A stretch of 9,935 nucleotides of DNA from an uncultured Rubellimicrobium sp. (GTDB taxonomy: Bacteria; Pseudomonadota; Alphaproteobacteria; Rhodobacterales; Rhodobacteraceae), in the NCBI GenBank assembly GCA_902805995.1, contig CADCUU010000003.1:1-9935 (forward strand), written 5' to 3'. The first letter of the stretch is position 1; every line of letters begins with the position of its first letter. Made by a program: the position numbers and the translations under genes. The notes beneath the pieces were generated by a model. The model searched no databases. It had not been told where the DNA came from and was given only the letters and a program-made list of their open reading frames with translations. Positions 1 through 6,580 of the stretch are shown here, in pieces.

Positions 1-308
1 GCGCCAAGGTCGAAAGGATCATCTCGGTCTCAATGCTGATAGTGGCGTGGGCGGTCTGTGGAACAGGCGGTCCGTCGAGCGGGGCAGGGCGGCGCTGTCG
101 TCCAGACTGCGGGTCAACGACTCAGGCGCAGGAAGTTGGTCCTCGGGCAGGAGGCGCGCCCAGGGCGAGCAAGTCCTGGCGACCCTTTCGGGCAGTCACA
201 AAGCCCATCTCCACATTCCTTCCTTGGGTTATCGCTGCCCTGGTCAGGCCTCTGTCGTCATTCGCGATGAAGGCATGAGTTTGGCATTATCGCAAGAATG
301 GGCGTAAC

Positions 309-318
309 GTGACGTCAC
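309..318. promoter_or_regulatory. 10-bp perfect palindrome GTGACGTCAC, operator-like
   Basis: GTGACGTCAC is a perfect palindrome at the left of an A/T-richer patch, about 30 bases before a second inverted repeat. It could be a dimeric regulator's site. No gene start lies close by in a convincing orientation, so a regulatory role is inference. Confidence 0.2.
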
Positions 319-340
319 TTCTGGGATTGGCATATGAATA

Positions 341-359
341 ACAAATGACATTCATTTGT
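341..359. promoter_or_regulatory. Inverted repeat ACAAATG-N5-CATTTGT, operator-like
   Basis: Two perfect 7-base arms are separated by ACATT. The repeat sits in the most A/T-rich part of an otherwise very GC-rich window, and its length and spacing suit a site for a dimeric helix-turn-helix regulator. The nearest supported gene, the response regulator, ends at 797 and reads toward this site, so the site cannot be its promoter. The regulated gene, if any, is not identified. Confidence 0.25.
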
Positions 360-374
360 GACGGGGGAGCTTGG

Positions 375-386
375 CCGTAATTACGG
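375..386. promoter_or_regulatory. 12-bp perfect palindrome CCGTAATTACGG
   Basis: CCGTAATTACGG is a perfect palindrome 15 bases after the ACAAATG/CATTTGT repeat. Its A/T core in a GC-rich background makes it stand out. It may be a second binding site in the same cluster. No target gene is evident. Confidence 0.22.
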
Positions 387-763
387 TCAGCCCTCGATAC
401 AGGACCCCTGATCATCCCCGGCCTGTCCTTCGCGTGGGTCTCGCTGGTCGGGAAACGAGTAAAGGCGGCGAGAGGACGGACACCTACCAGTCTGCCGAAC
501 AAGCTGCCGGTCAAAGCCCATATCGGTGAACGCCGCGCCGGAATGGGATCGCTGCGTGACACCTGACCGCTGTTGACCCGCGATCCCGGACCCGAGCCTG
601 ATCGGCAAGCGGAACGAATGAGGTCGTGGCTGTGGCAATCGTGCTTTTGGCCCTGTGCATCGACCATGTCGAGGATCTCGGCATCCTGGGTGCAAAGAGG
701 CCGGGCGAACCGCTGGCACTCTAACTCCTTGCCAACCTACGGGCGGAACTGACCGGCGGGGAC

Positions 764-781
764 GCTCAGCTAGCCTGAAGC
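764..781 (-). terminator. Weak stem-loop after the response regulator gene
   Basis: Read on the minus strand, 16 bases past the regulator's stop codon, GCT(T)CAG and CTGAGC can pair around a GCTAG loop, giving six pairs with one bulged T. There is no following T run. This is the only obvious hairpin just downstream of the gene, so it may contribute to transcription termination, but the stem is short. Confidence 0.2.
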
Positions 782-796
782 AACCGCGCACTGGGC

Positions 797-1501
797 TTAG
801 CGCCCTTCCTCTCCGTCATGAAGGATCGCCTGAAAGCTGACCTCGCGGGCGAGGAGGACCGCCTGGGTGCGGGTCTGGACGCCGAGCTTGCGCAGGATCG
901 CGGTCACATGCGCCTTCACGGTGGCATCGGCGATGACGAGCTCGTGCGCGATCTGCTTGTTGAGCCGTCCTTCGCAGATCAGCTCCAAGATGCGCGCCTG
1001 TTGGGGCGTGAGCATCGCCAGGCGACGCATCGCCTCGTCCTGCGGGCTGGCGGCGGGCACTTCGTCCAGCTCCATGGCCATCCCCTCGGGGAGGAAGACC
1101 CCGCCCTCCCCGAGGCGGGCCAGGGCGCTGCGGAACACCTCGCGCGGGCTGTGCTTGGGGACGAAGCCGGCGGCGCCCGCCCGCAGCGCCGAGGCGATCA
1201 CGCGCCGGTCGTCGATGGCGGACACGATCACCACGGGAAGGCGAGGGGCCGCGGCGCGTAGTCTGAGGAGCCCGTCGAGACCGCTCACATCCGGCAGGGT
1301 CAGGTCGAGCACCACAAGGTCGATCTCCGGGTCATCCCCAAGATGGTCGAGGGCCGCGGCGAGGGAGTCGGCCGTGGGGCAGCGCGCGATGCCACCCACG
1401 GCGCGCAGCGTCATCGCCAACGCGTCGCAGAACAGCGGATGATCGTCCACGACCAGCGCCACCCGGAACGACCGGGGCGCGGAGTGGATCGGCATGGTCA
1501 T
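797..1501 (-). CDS. LuxR/NarL-family response regulator (AgmR/ErbR-like)
   Basis: A 234-residue two-component response regulator, presumably a cytoplasmic transcription factor. The N-terminal receiver domain (about 13-130) shows the acidic pair D19-D20, the phospho-acceptor D66 in [12 protein letters not shown], the switch residue S94 and the conserved K116. A LuxR-type helix-turn-helix follows (about 164-220, [20 protein letters not shown], then the recognition helix [15 protein letters not shown]). Length and order are normal for the NarL group. I chose the ATG at 1501 because GGGAGG lies 8 bases upstream; an open extension to 1636 lacks such a site and would cover the divergent promoter. 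The gene is divergent from an aldehyde dehydrogenase, an arrangement known for regulators of alcohol and aldehyde oxidation (AgmR/ErbR/ExaE type), so that gene is the likely target. No histidine kinase is in the window. The family is secure; the regulon is inference. Confidence 0.93.
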   Translation of the reverse strand: MTMPIHSAPRSFRVALVVDDHPLFCDALAMTLRAVGGIARCPTADSLAAALDHLGDDPEIDLVVLDLTLPDVSGLDGLLRLRAAAPRLPVVIVSAIDDRRVIASALRAGAAGFVPKHSPREVFRSALARLGEGGVFLPEGMAMELDEVPAASPQDEAMRRLAMLTPQQARILELICEGRLNKQIAHELVIADATVKAHVTAILRKLGVQTRTQAVLLAREVSFQAILHDGEEGR

Positions 1502-1635
1502 CAGGGCGTCCTCCCGCGCGGGATCATACGACTCCTTGGGCCCGGCGACTACGACCTTTGTCGTGGCTGACCGGGACGCGCCGTCGTGGCACCGTCGCGT
1601 CAAGCCGGGAAATTCCGGCAACCGGGAGGAGCCCA
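1502..1635. promoter_or_regulatory. Divergent promoter region between regulator and aldehyde dehydrogenase
   Basis: These 134 bases must hold the promoters of both divergent genes. Two inverted repeats stand out: ACGAC-CTTT-GTCGT at 1551-1564, near the middle, and GCCGG-N6-CCGGC at 1604-1619, just before the dehydrogenase ribosome binding site (GGGAGGA at 1624-1630, five bases before the ATG). The first is well placed for a regulator's binding site. The second would lie in the 5' leader and may act at RNA level. No convincing -35/-10 pair was found. Confidence 0.45.
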
Positions 1636-3153
1636 ATGAACAAGGTCGAACATTTCCGCGTCGCGACGTCGCCCTTCAAGACGCGCTACGACAACTTCAT
1701 CGGCGGCAAGTTCGTGGCCCCCAACGCGGGCCGCTACTTCGAGAACACGTCGCCCGTGACGGGGCAGGTCCTGTGCGAGATCGCTCGCTCGGACTCCTCC
1801 GACGTCGAGGCCGCGCTGTACGCCGCGCATGCCGCCAAGGAGGCCTGGGGCCGCACCTCGGCCGCGGAACGTTCGGTGATCCTCAACAGGATCGCGGACC
1901 GGATGGAGCAGAACCTGTCGCTCCTCGCCACCGCCGAGACCTGGGACAACGGCAAGCCCATCCGTGAGACGACCGCCGCCGACCTGCCTCTGGCCATCGA
2001 CCACTTCCGCTACTTCGCCGGCGTGATCCGCGCGCAGGAAGGCGGGATCTCCGAGATCGACCACGACACGATCGCCTACCACTTCCACGAGCCCCTGGGC
2101 GTCGTGGGCCAGATCATTCCCTGGAACTTCCCGCTGCTCATGGCGGCGTGGAAGCTCGCCCCGGCTCTTGCCGCCGGCAACTGCGTGGTCATCAAGCCCG
2201 CCGAGCAGACCCCCGCCTCCATCATGCTGTGGGTGGAGATGATCGGCGACCTGCTCCCGCCGGGCGTGCTGAACGTCGTCAACGGCTTCGGCCTGGAGGC
2301 GGGCAAGCCCCTCGCCTCGTCGCCCCGCATCGCCAAGATCGCCTTCACCGGCGAGACGACGACGGGCCGGCTCATCATGCAGTACGCTGCGCAGAACCTG
2401 ATCCCCGTCACGCTGGAACTGGGCGGAAAGTCCCCAAACATCTTCTTCAAGGACGTGGCGCGCGAGGACGACGACTACTTCGACAAGGCCATCGAAGGCT
2501 TCGTGATGTTCGCGCTCAACCAGGGCGAGGTCTGCACCTGCCCGTCGCGCGCCCTGGTCCATGAAAGCATCTATGACCGCTTCATGGAGCGGGCGGTGGC
2601 GCGGACCAAGGCCATCGTGCAGGGCGACCCGCTGGACCCCGCGACGATGATCGGCGCGCAGGCCTCCTCCGAGCAGCTCGAGAAGATCCTGTCCTATATG
2701 GACATCGGTCGCCAGGAAGGCGCAGAGGTCCTCACGGGCGGCGGGCGCGCCAACATGATGGGCGACCTCGCGGGCGGCTATTACGTGCAGCCCACGATCT
2801 TCAAGGGCCACAACAAGATGCGGATCTTCCAGGAGGAGATCTTCGGCCCGGTCGTGTCCGTGACCACCTTCAAGGACGAGGACGAGGCGCTGCACATCGC
2901 CAACGACACGCTCTACGGCTTGGGCGCGGGCGTGTGGTCGCGCGATGCCAACACCTGCTACCGGTTCGGCCGCGCCATCCAGGCAGGGCGCGTGTGGACC
3001 AACTGCTACCACGCCTATCCCGCCCACGCGGCGTTCGGCGGCTACAAGCAGTCCGGCGTGGGACGCGAGAACCACCTCGACATGCTGAACCACTACCAGC
3101 AGACCAAGAACATGCTGGTGAGCTACTCGCCCAAGAAGCTCGGCTTCTTCTGA
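1636..3153 (+). CDS. NAD-dependent aldehyde dehydrogenase (ExaC/AcoD/AldA type)
   Basis: A 505-residue aldehyde dehydrogenase, expected to oxidise an aldehyde (for example acetaldehyde) to its acid with NAD in the cytoplasm. The family signatures are intact: [20 protein letters not shown] (from 162) with the oxyanion-hole N164, K187 in VVIKPAE for cofactor binding, the general base E261 in ELGGKSPN, the catalytic C300 in [11 protein letters not shown], and E401 in EEIFGPVV. The second cysteine at 302 gives the CTC pattern typical of this subgroup. Length matches ExaC/AcoD enzymes, about 506 residues. The ATG at 1636 is preceded by GGGAGGA and matches the usual N-terminus; the open extension to 1558 is unlikely. 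It is divergent from a LuxR-type regulator and followed by DUF779, a common companion of this subgroup (as in Mycobacterium Rv0458-Rv0459). The physiological substrate cannot be read from the sequence. Confidence 0.95.
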   Translation: MNKVEHFRVATSPFKTRYDNFIGGKFVAPNAGRYFENTSPVTGQVLCEIARSDSSDVEAALYAAHAAKEAWGRTSAAERSVILNRIADRMEQNLSLLATAETWDNGKPIRETTAADLPLAIDHFRYFAGVIRAQEGGISEIDHDTIAYHFHEPLGVVGQIIPWNFPLLMAAWKLAPALAAGNCVVIKPAEQTPASIMLWVEMIGDLLPPGVLNVVNGFGLEAGKPLASSPRIAKIAFTGETTTGRLIMQYAAQNLIPVTLELGGKSPNIFFKDVAREDDDYFDKAIEGFVMFALNQGEVCTCPSRALVHESIYDRFMERAVARTKAIVQGDPLDPATMIGAQASSEQLEKILSYMDIGRQEGAEVLTGGGRANMMGDLAGGYYVQPTIFKGHNKMRIFQEEIFGPVVSVTTFKDEDEALHIANDTLYGLGAGVWSRDANTCYRFGRAIQAGRVWTNCYHAYPAHAAFGGYKQSGVGRENHLDMLNHYQQTKNMLVSYSPKKLGFF

Positions 3154-3166
3154 TCCGAGCGATCGG

Positions 3167-3189
3167 CCCGGCGCGCCCCACGCGCCGGG
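3167..3189 (+). repeat. Perfect hairpin, 9-bp stem, after the aldehyde dehydrogenase
   Basis: CCCGGCGCG and CGCGCCGGG pair perfectly around a CCCCA loop, 13 bases past the dehydrogenase stop codon. No T run follows. It may stabilise the 3' end of the dehydrogenase message or partly terminate transcription before the DUF779 gene. Confidence 0.5.
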
Positions 3190-3200
3190 ATCAACGGATC

Positions 3201-3232
3201 GGGCGCGCGGGGGTCTCCTCTCCCGCGCGCCC
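3201..3232 (+). repeat. Perfect hairpin, 11-bp all-GC stem, before DUF779
   Basis: GGGCGCGCGGG and CCCGCGCGCCC pair perfectly around a ten-base loop (GGTCTCCTCT). The hairpin ends ten bases before the DUF779 ribosome binding site (GAGGAG at 3243-3248). With the hairpin at 3167-3189 it fills most of the 100-base gap. It could act as an attenuator or an RNA-processing barrier that sets the DUF779 level relative to the dehydrogenase. The loop itself is C/T-rich, and no T run follows the stem. Confidence 0.55.
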
Positions 3233-3253
3233 ATCTTCATGCGAGGAGTGGAA

Positions 3254-3598
3254 ATGACCGACATACTCGACAAGGTGTCCGCCACGCCCGAGGCGCTGGC
3301 GCTGCTGGCGGAGATCGTGGCCGACCACGGGCCCGTCCTGTTCCACCAATCAGGGGGCTGCTGCGACGGGTCGTCCCCCATGTGCTATCCGGCCGGCGAG
3401 TTCCTGATCGGGGACCGCGATGTGAAGATGGGCGAGATCGGGGGGATGCCCTTCTACATCTCCGGCTCGCAGTACGAAGCGTGGAAGCACACCGACCTCC
3501 TGATCGATGTCGTGAAGGGGCGCGGGGGCATGTTCTCGCTCGACAATGGGCGGGAGAAGCGGTTCCTCACGCGGTCCACGATCTGCGTGCGGCCCTGA
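3254..3598 (+). CDS. DUF779 family protein, aldehyde dehydrogenase companion
   Basis: A 114-residue protein of the DUF779 family, with no signal peptide or membrane segment. Recognisable features are the family core LFHQSGGCCDGSSPMCYP (29-46), the GDRDVKMGEIGGMPFYIS stretch (53-70) and the C-terminal GRGGMFSLDNG and RFLTRSTIC (to 111). Four cysteines (C36, C37, C44, C111) and H31 could form a metal or redox site, which is inference. The ATG at 3254 follows GAGGAG; an in-frame ATG at 3239 lies ahead of that site and is unlikely. The family's biochemical role is not established to my knowledge, but it is often encoded next to ExaC/AcoD-type aldehyde dehydrogenases, as here. A role in that enzyme's activity, maturation or redox protection is plausible but unproven. 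Confidence 0.9.
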   Translation: MTDILDKVSATPEALALLAEIVADHGPVLFHQSGGCCDGSSPMCYPAGEFLIGDRDVKMGEIGGMPFYISGSQYEAWKHTDLLIDVVKGRGGMFSLDNGREKRFLTRSTICVRP

Positions 3599-3638
3599 AG
3601 GGCTGATCAGGGGGGCAAGGCTCCGCCCTCCCTCGGCC

Positions 3639-3660
3639 CAGGACCCCTTGCGGGGTCCTG
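3639..3660. terminator. Bidirectional hairpin between convergent genes
   Basis: CAGGACCCC and GGGGTCCTG form a perfect 9-bp stem with a TTGC loop, lying between the convergent DUF779 (plus) and DUF2339 (minus) genes. No T run is present on either side. Its position between two gene ends makes a terminator in both directions the simplest reading. Confidence 0.5.
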
Positions 3661-3668
3661 CGACCTTT

Positions 3669-3686
3669 CGGGGGTGGCGGCCCCCG
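3669..3686. repeat. Second GC hairpin in the convergent junction
   Basis: CGGGGG and CCCCCG form a 6-bp stem around TGGCGG, nine bases past the 9-bp hairpin. Together the two make this 126-base junction unusually structured, consistent with a terminator pair or a REP-like intergenic element. Confidence 0.35.
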
Positions 3687-3724
3687 ATTCGCGGCCGATC
3701 CAGAGTGCCGGTATGTCCTTAAGA

Positions 3725-6475
3725 TCAGGTTAACGGCGCGGGCGGCAGGTTGCTCGGGGGCTCGCGCGGGTCCTGGTGGCCGGCGGCCCAGCGGTTGAGC
3801 CAAGCGAGCCCCGCGAGGACGAGGCCCAGGGCCAGGAAGGAGAAGACCCTCAGGAGCCCGGTCAGGCCGGCGGCGTCCACGAGGAAGACCTTGGCGATGG
3901 CGAGCCCGATCACCCCCATGGCCACGCGGCGCAGGCCCGCGCTTCGGCGCAGGATCGATTGCTGGAGCAGGCCCCCGCCCACGATCAGGAGCGCTACGGT
4001 GTAGGTGGTAAGCTCGGCCTCAGTCATGCCGGGCACGACGAGGATGTCGCCGCGCCAGAAGCGCCGGATCGCCAGTGCTCCCCAGAGCGCGAAGAAGCCT
4101 CCAGAGGTCCAGGCAAAGCCCAGGCGAAACCGGGTGTCCGGGCTTCGGCGCGCGGCGGCGGCGAAGAGGAGGCCCGGCAGGGCATAGGCGATGAGCAGGG
4201 TGTCGAGAGGCTGTGGCCCCAGGACCCGTTCCGCCGGGGACAGGGCCGGGTTGAAGAGTGTCAGCGCGAGAATGAAGGCAATGATCGCGGCGGTGGCCTC
4301 AAGGGCGGCGAGCACGAGGCGCGGGCTGGCCAGCGGGCCGCCGAGCCGTGCCCGGAAGCCCTGAGCCAGGGCGAGAGTCGCCCAGATGATCCCTAGAAGG
4401 GAGGCCGACCAGTGGGTCAGCTCCCGCGCGCCGGGGTCAAGCGTCAGGACGAGGCGCCACAGCAGGACGCTGAGGAGCACGCCCCCGTAAGCGAGGAAGG
4501 CGCTGTCCAGGGCGGCGCGGGTCCGGTCGCGCGCATCCGGCAGAAGAGTCATGGCGCCGCCGAGACCCAAAAGGGCCGAGCCATAGGCGAGGAGCACCTC
4601 CCAGATCGGGGCGGGGCCGAGATAGGCGGGCAGGCCCGGGTAAACCACGAGCCGCCAGCCCAGCGCCGCGATACCGGCAAGGATGAACCAGCCCATCTCC
4701 GGCAGGCGGAAGCGGCGGTCGAGCCACGCCGCGGCCGCCACGAGCACCGCGAGCGCCACGGTGAGCGCGGCATCGGACAGCAGGACGAAGAACGAGAGCG
4801 CGAGGAGCGACAAGGCCGAGAGCGCGGGATAGGCAGCGCGTCGGCGATCCTCGCCATCGAGAACCGCGTAACGGTGGGCCGCGTAGGTCATGGCCGCCGC
4901 GAGCGCCAGGACATGCAGCGCCCAGGGCCAGGCGCCGAGGAGGCGGGCGGGTTGCCAGAAGAACTCAAGCCCCGCGCAGGCCACGGGCGCGGCGAGTGCA
5001 GCCGCCGCGGCGTGGAGACGGGGCCAGGAGCCACCGACACTCCGCAGGAAGGCCGCGAGCGAGATCAGGGCGGCGAGGGCGAGGACGACGCTCGGCCGGG
5101 AGGGTGCGTCGAGGGCGAAGATGAAGCCAGAGGGCGCAGCGACGGCGATAAGGAGCAGAAAGGCCGCCGAGGGCAGGAGCGGCGTATCGGCCAGCCCTTC
5201 GGCCCGACGCGCGCTCAGGAGCAGGGCGGTCGCGAGTGCGGAGAGCGCCCCGAATGGGATCAGCGGGCCGTTCGCCCCCTGACCCAGGAGCAGGAGAAGG
5301 GCAGAGGTGACGGCCACTGCCACAGCGGCGATCCAGGTTGGGGCGACAGGGCCCGGAGCCCCTTCGGCACGCTCCGCGAGCAGGGTCTGAAGGATTGCGG
5401 GCCCGGGATGGCTCGGCCACAGTTCGAGGCGCGGCAGGGTGACGGCGGCGAAGGCCAGCCAGAGGAGGAAGGCCGCGAACGCCACATCGCCCTCGAGGCC
5501 CAGCCAGACCATCGTCCCCCCGCCGTAAGCCAGCGCAAGCGCGAGGCCCGAGACCCATCCCCAGCGCCGCAGGGCGTCGATGGCAAGGCCGCTTCCTGTG
5601 AGAAGGCCGAAGTAGAGCAGCAGAGCGGTGGGCGAGCCTCCTTGGCCCCCCACGAGGAACGGCGCGGCGGCCCCACCCGTAAGGCCCGCGGCGGCGAGGA
5701 AGGGGCCGTAGAACCAGCCGAAGACCAGCGCCATGAGGGACACGGCGAGAAGTCCTGCAAAGGTCACCTCCGGCCCGATCAGTCCGTAAAGGCCCCGGGC
5801 GGCCAGGATCGCGGCGTAAAGGACGGTGATGCCCGCCGCCGAGAGCGTCGAGGGAAGGACGGCGGTACTGGTCGGCCCCTGGTCACCCCACCGGCGACGG
5901 ATGACCTCGCCTGCCACGACGAGAGCCGCGCCCAGGGCCAGGGCGAGCAGGATGCGCATGGGCGGGGTGAGGAGCCCGTGCTCGGCCCCGTACTGAACGA
6001 GCGCGATGCCTGCGAAGCCCAGCGAGACCGCGGAGGCGACATAGACCCAGTTGGCCTGAAGCCATGCAAGGAGAGGGCCTGTCCAGTCGCGGCGCTCAGG
6101 CGTGACGGGCGGGAGCGGCGGAGGAAGGACAGAGGCGGCCGCGGGTTCGGGCAGCGGGGGCGGCGCGTCCGGAATGTCCCGGCGGGACCGTCGGGGCGGC
6201 CCAGCAAAGGCAGGCTCGTCGGCAGGTTCTTCGGCTGCGACGGAGCCAGGAACGGGGGATGGTCGTGGTGCTTCGACGGACTCGCGCAAGCGCTCGGAGG
6301 TCAAGAGACGCAGCACCTGGGACTCGAGGCTCTCCACCCGCCGCCTGAGGCGTGACGTCGAGACCAGAAGGCCCAGGACGACGAACGGCAGGGCCAGCAG
6401 CGCGAGCCCCAGAAGGATGAGCAGACCTTGCACGGCGATCCCCGGATCGAATGACTTTGGGGAAGGTCTAGGCAC
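3725..6475 (-). CDS. DUF2339 polytopic inner-membrane protein
   Basis: A 916-residue membrane protein of the DUF2339 family, whose function is unknown. Residues 16-38 form a first membrane helix. A short charged coiled-coil-like segment follows (SRLRRRVESLESQVLRLL, 41-58), then a Pro/Ala-rich linker (about 69-130), and from about 138 to the end a near-continuous series of hydrophobic helices, roughly two dozen. The family hallmark is at about 142-195: NWVYVASAVSLGFAGIALVQ, then the GLLTPPMRILLALALG stretch and GEVIRRR. Length is typical. The start is uncertain: GTG at 6475 has no clear ribosome binding site, while GTG at 6433 (902 residues) begins directly at VQGLLILLGLALL, closer to the usual family N-terminus, after a GGGGAT. 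No neighbour explains its role; it converges on the DUF779 gene and lies downstream of the alginate lyase behind a hairpin, so it is probably its own unit. Confidence 0.88.
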   Translation of the reverse strand: MPRPSPKSFDPGIAVQGLLILLGLALLALPFVVLGLLVSTSRLRRRVESLESQVLRLLTSERLRESVEAPRPSPVPGSVAAEEPADEPAFAGPPRRSRRDIPDAPPPLPEPAAASVLPPPLPPVTPERRDWTGPLLAWLQANWVYVASAVSLGFAGIALVQYGAEHGLLTPPMRILLALALGAALVVAGEVIRRRWGDQGPTSTAVLPSTLSAAGITVLYAAILAARGLYGLIGPEVTFAGLLAVSLMALVFGWFYGPFLAAAGLTGGAAAPFLVGGQGGSPTALLLYFGLLTGSGLAIDALRRWGWVSGLALALAYGGGTMVWLGLEGDVAFAAFLLWLAFAAVTLPRLELWPSHPGPAILQTLLAERAEGAPGPVAPTWIAAVAVAVTSALLLLLGQGANGPLIPFGALSALATALLLSARRAEGLADTPLLPSAAFLLLIAVAAPSGFIFALDAPSRPSVVLALAALISLAAFLRSVGGSWPRLHAAAAALAAPVACAGLEFFWQPARLLGAWPWALHVLALAAAMTYAAHRYAVLDGEDRRRAAYPALSALSLLALSFFVLLSDAALTVALAVLVAAAAWLDRRFRLPEMGWFILAGIAALGWRLVVYPGLPAYLGPAPIWEVLLAYGSALLGLGGAMTLLPDARDRTRAALDSAFLAYGGVLLSVLLWRLVLTLDPGARELTHWSASLLGIIWATLALAQGFRARLGGPLASPRLVLAALEATAAIIAFILALTLFNPALSPAERVLGPQPLDTLLIAYALPGLLFAAAARRSPDTRFRLGFAWTSGGFFALWGALAIRRFWRGDILVVPGMTEAELTTYTVALLIVGGGLLQQSILRRSAGLRRVAMGVIGLAIAKVFLVDAAGLTGLLRVFSFLALGLVLAGLAWLNRWAAGHQDPREPPSNLPPAPLT

Positions 6476-6531
6476 GAAGTTCTGCGTCGGGCCAGCGTTT
6501 CGTTTGCCGAAAGGCTGTCAAGGGGGGAATG

Positions 6532-6572
6532 CGCGCCCTCCGGAGCCGGGTTGGCGGAACCCGGAGGGCGCG
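6532..6572 (-). terminator. Strong hairpin, probable terminator of the alginate lyase gene
   Basis: Starting nine bases past the lyase stop codon, CGCGCCCTCCGG and CCGGAGGGCGCG are perfect 12-base inverted arms. The interior can alternatively pair as CCGGGTT with AACCCGG, making a long extended stem. On the minus strand the hairpin is followed by ATTCCCCCCTT, which is not a true T run. It separates the lyase from the DUF2339 gene and probably ends the lyase transcript. Confidence 0.55.
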
Positions 6573-6580
6573 TTGGGACC

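Larger units (their letters stand above)
1..796. other. Long stretch without a supportable gene
   Basis: No reading frame on either strand resembles a protein I recognise, and the open frames here (up to about 130 codons) overlap each other on both strands without a consistent codon bias. The first 300 bases are open in two plus-strand frames from the window edge (to 278 and to 307), so the tail of an upstream gene cannot be excluded. Between about 280 and 390 the sequence becomes noticeably richer in A/T and carries several palindromes, described separately. Between 602 and 778 one plus frame looks codon-biased but is broken by a stop at 722. I regard the stretch as mostly intergenic or decayed sequence. 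Confidence 0.5.

Noticed and set aside
285..296. TTGGCATTATCG as a sigma-54 promoter
   Set aside because: The GG and GC elements are only about 7 bases apart instead of the required 10, so the spacing is wrong.
287..791. Two overlapping minus-strand frames of 126 and 134 codons
   Set aside because: They overlap each other in different frames, resemble no known protein and lack clear ribosome binding sites. They may be chance frames, so I did not call genes.
818..1442. Overlapping plus-strand frames opposite the response regulator
   Set aside because: They are antisense to a gene with complete receiver and LuxR-type motifs and show no independent support.
1600..3381. 593-codon open frame on the minus strand
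   Set aside because: It is antisense to the intact aldehyde dehydrogenase, is Arg/Gly/Ala/Val-rich low-complexity translation, and has no family resemblance. It arises from the GC-rich codon usage of the real gene.
4412..6355. 647-codon open frame on the plus strand
   Set aside because: It is antisense to the DUF2339 gene, with Glu/Gly/Arg/Gln-rich composition and no recognisable domain. The minus-strand frame shows clear membrane helices and family motifs.
6516..6521. TTGACA on the minus strand as a -35 box for DUF2339
   Set aside because: The -35 match is perfect, but no acceptable -10 sequence lies 16-18 bases downstream (best candidate AACGCT matches two of six positions).
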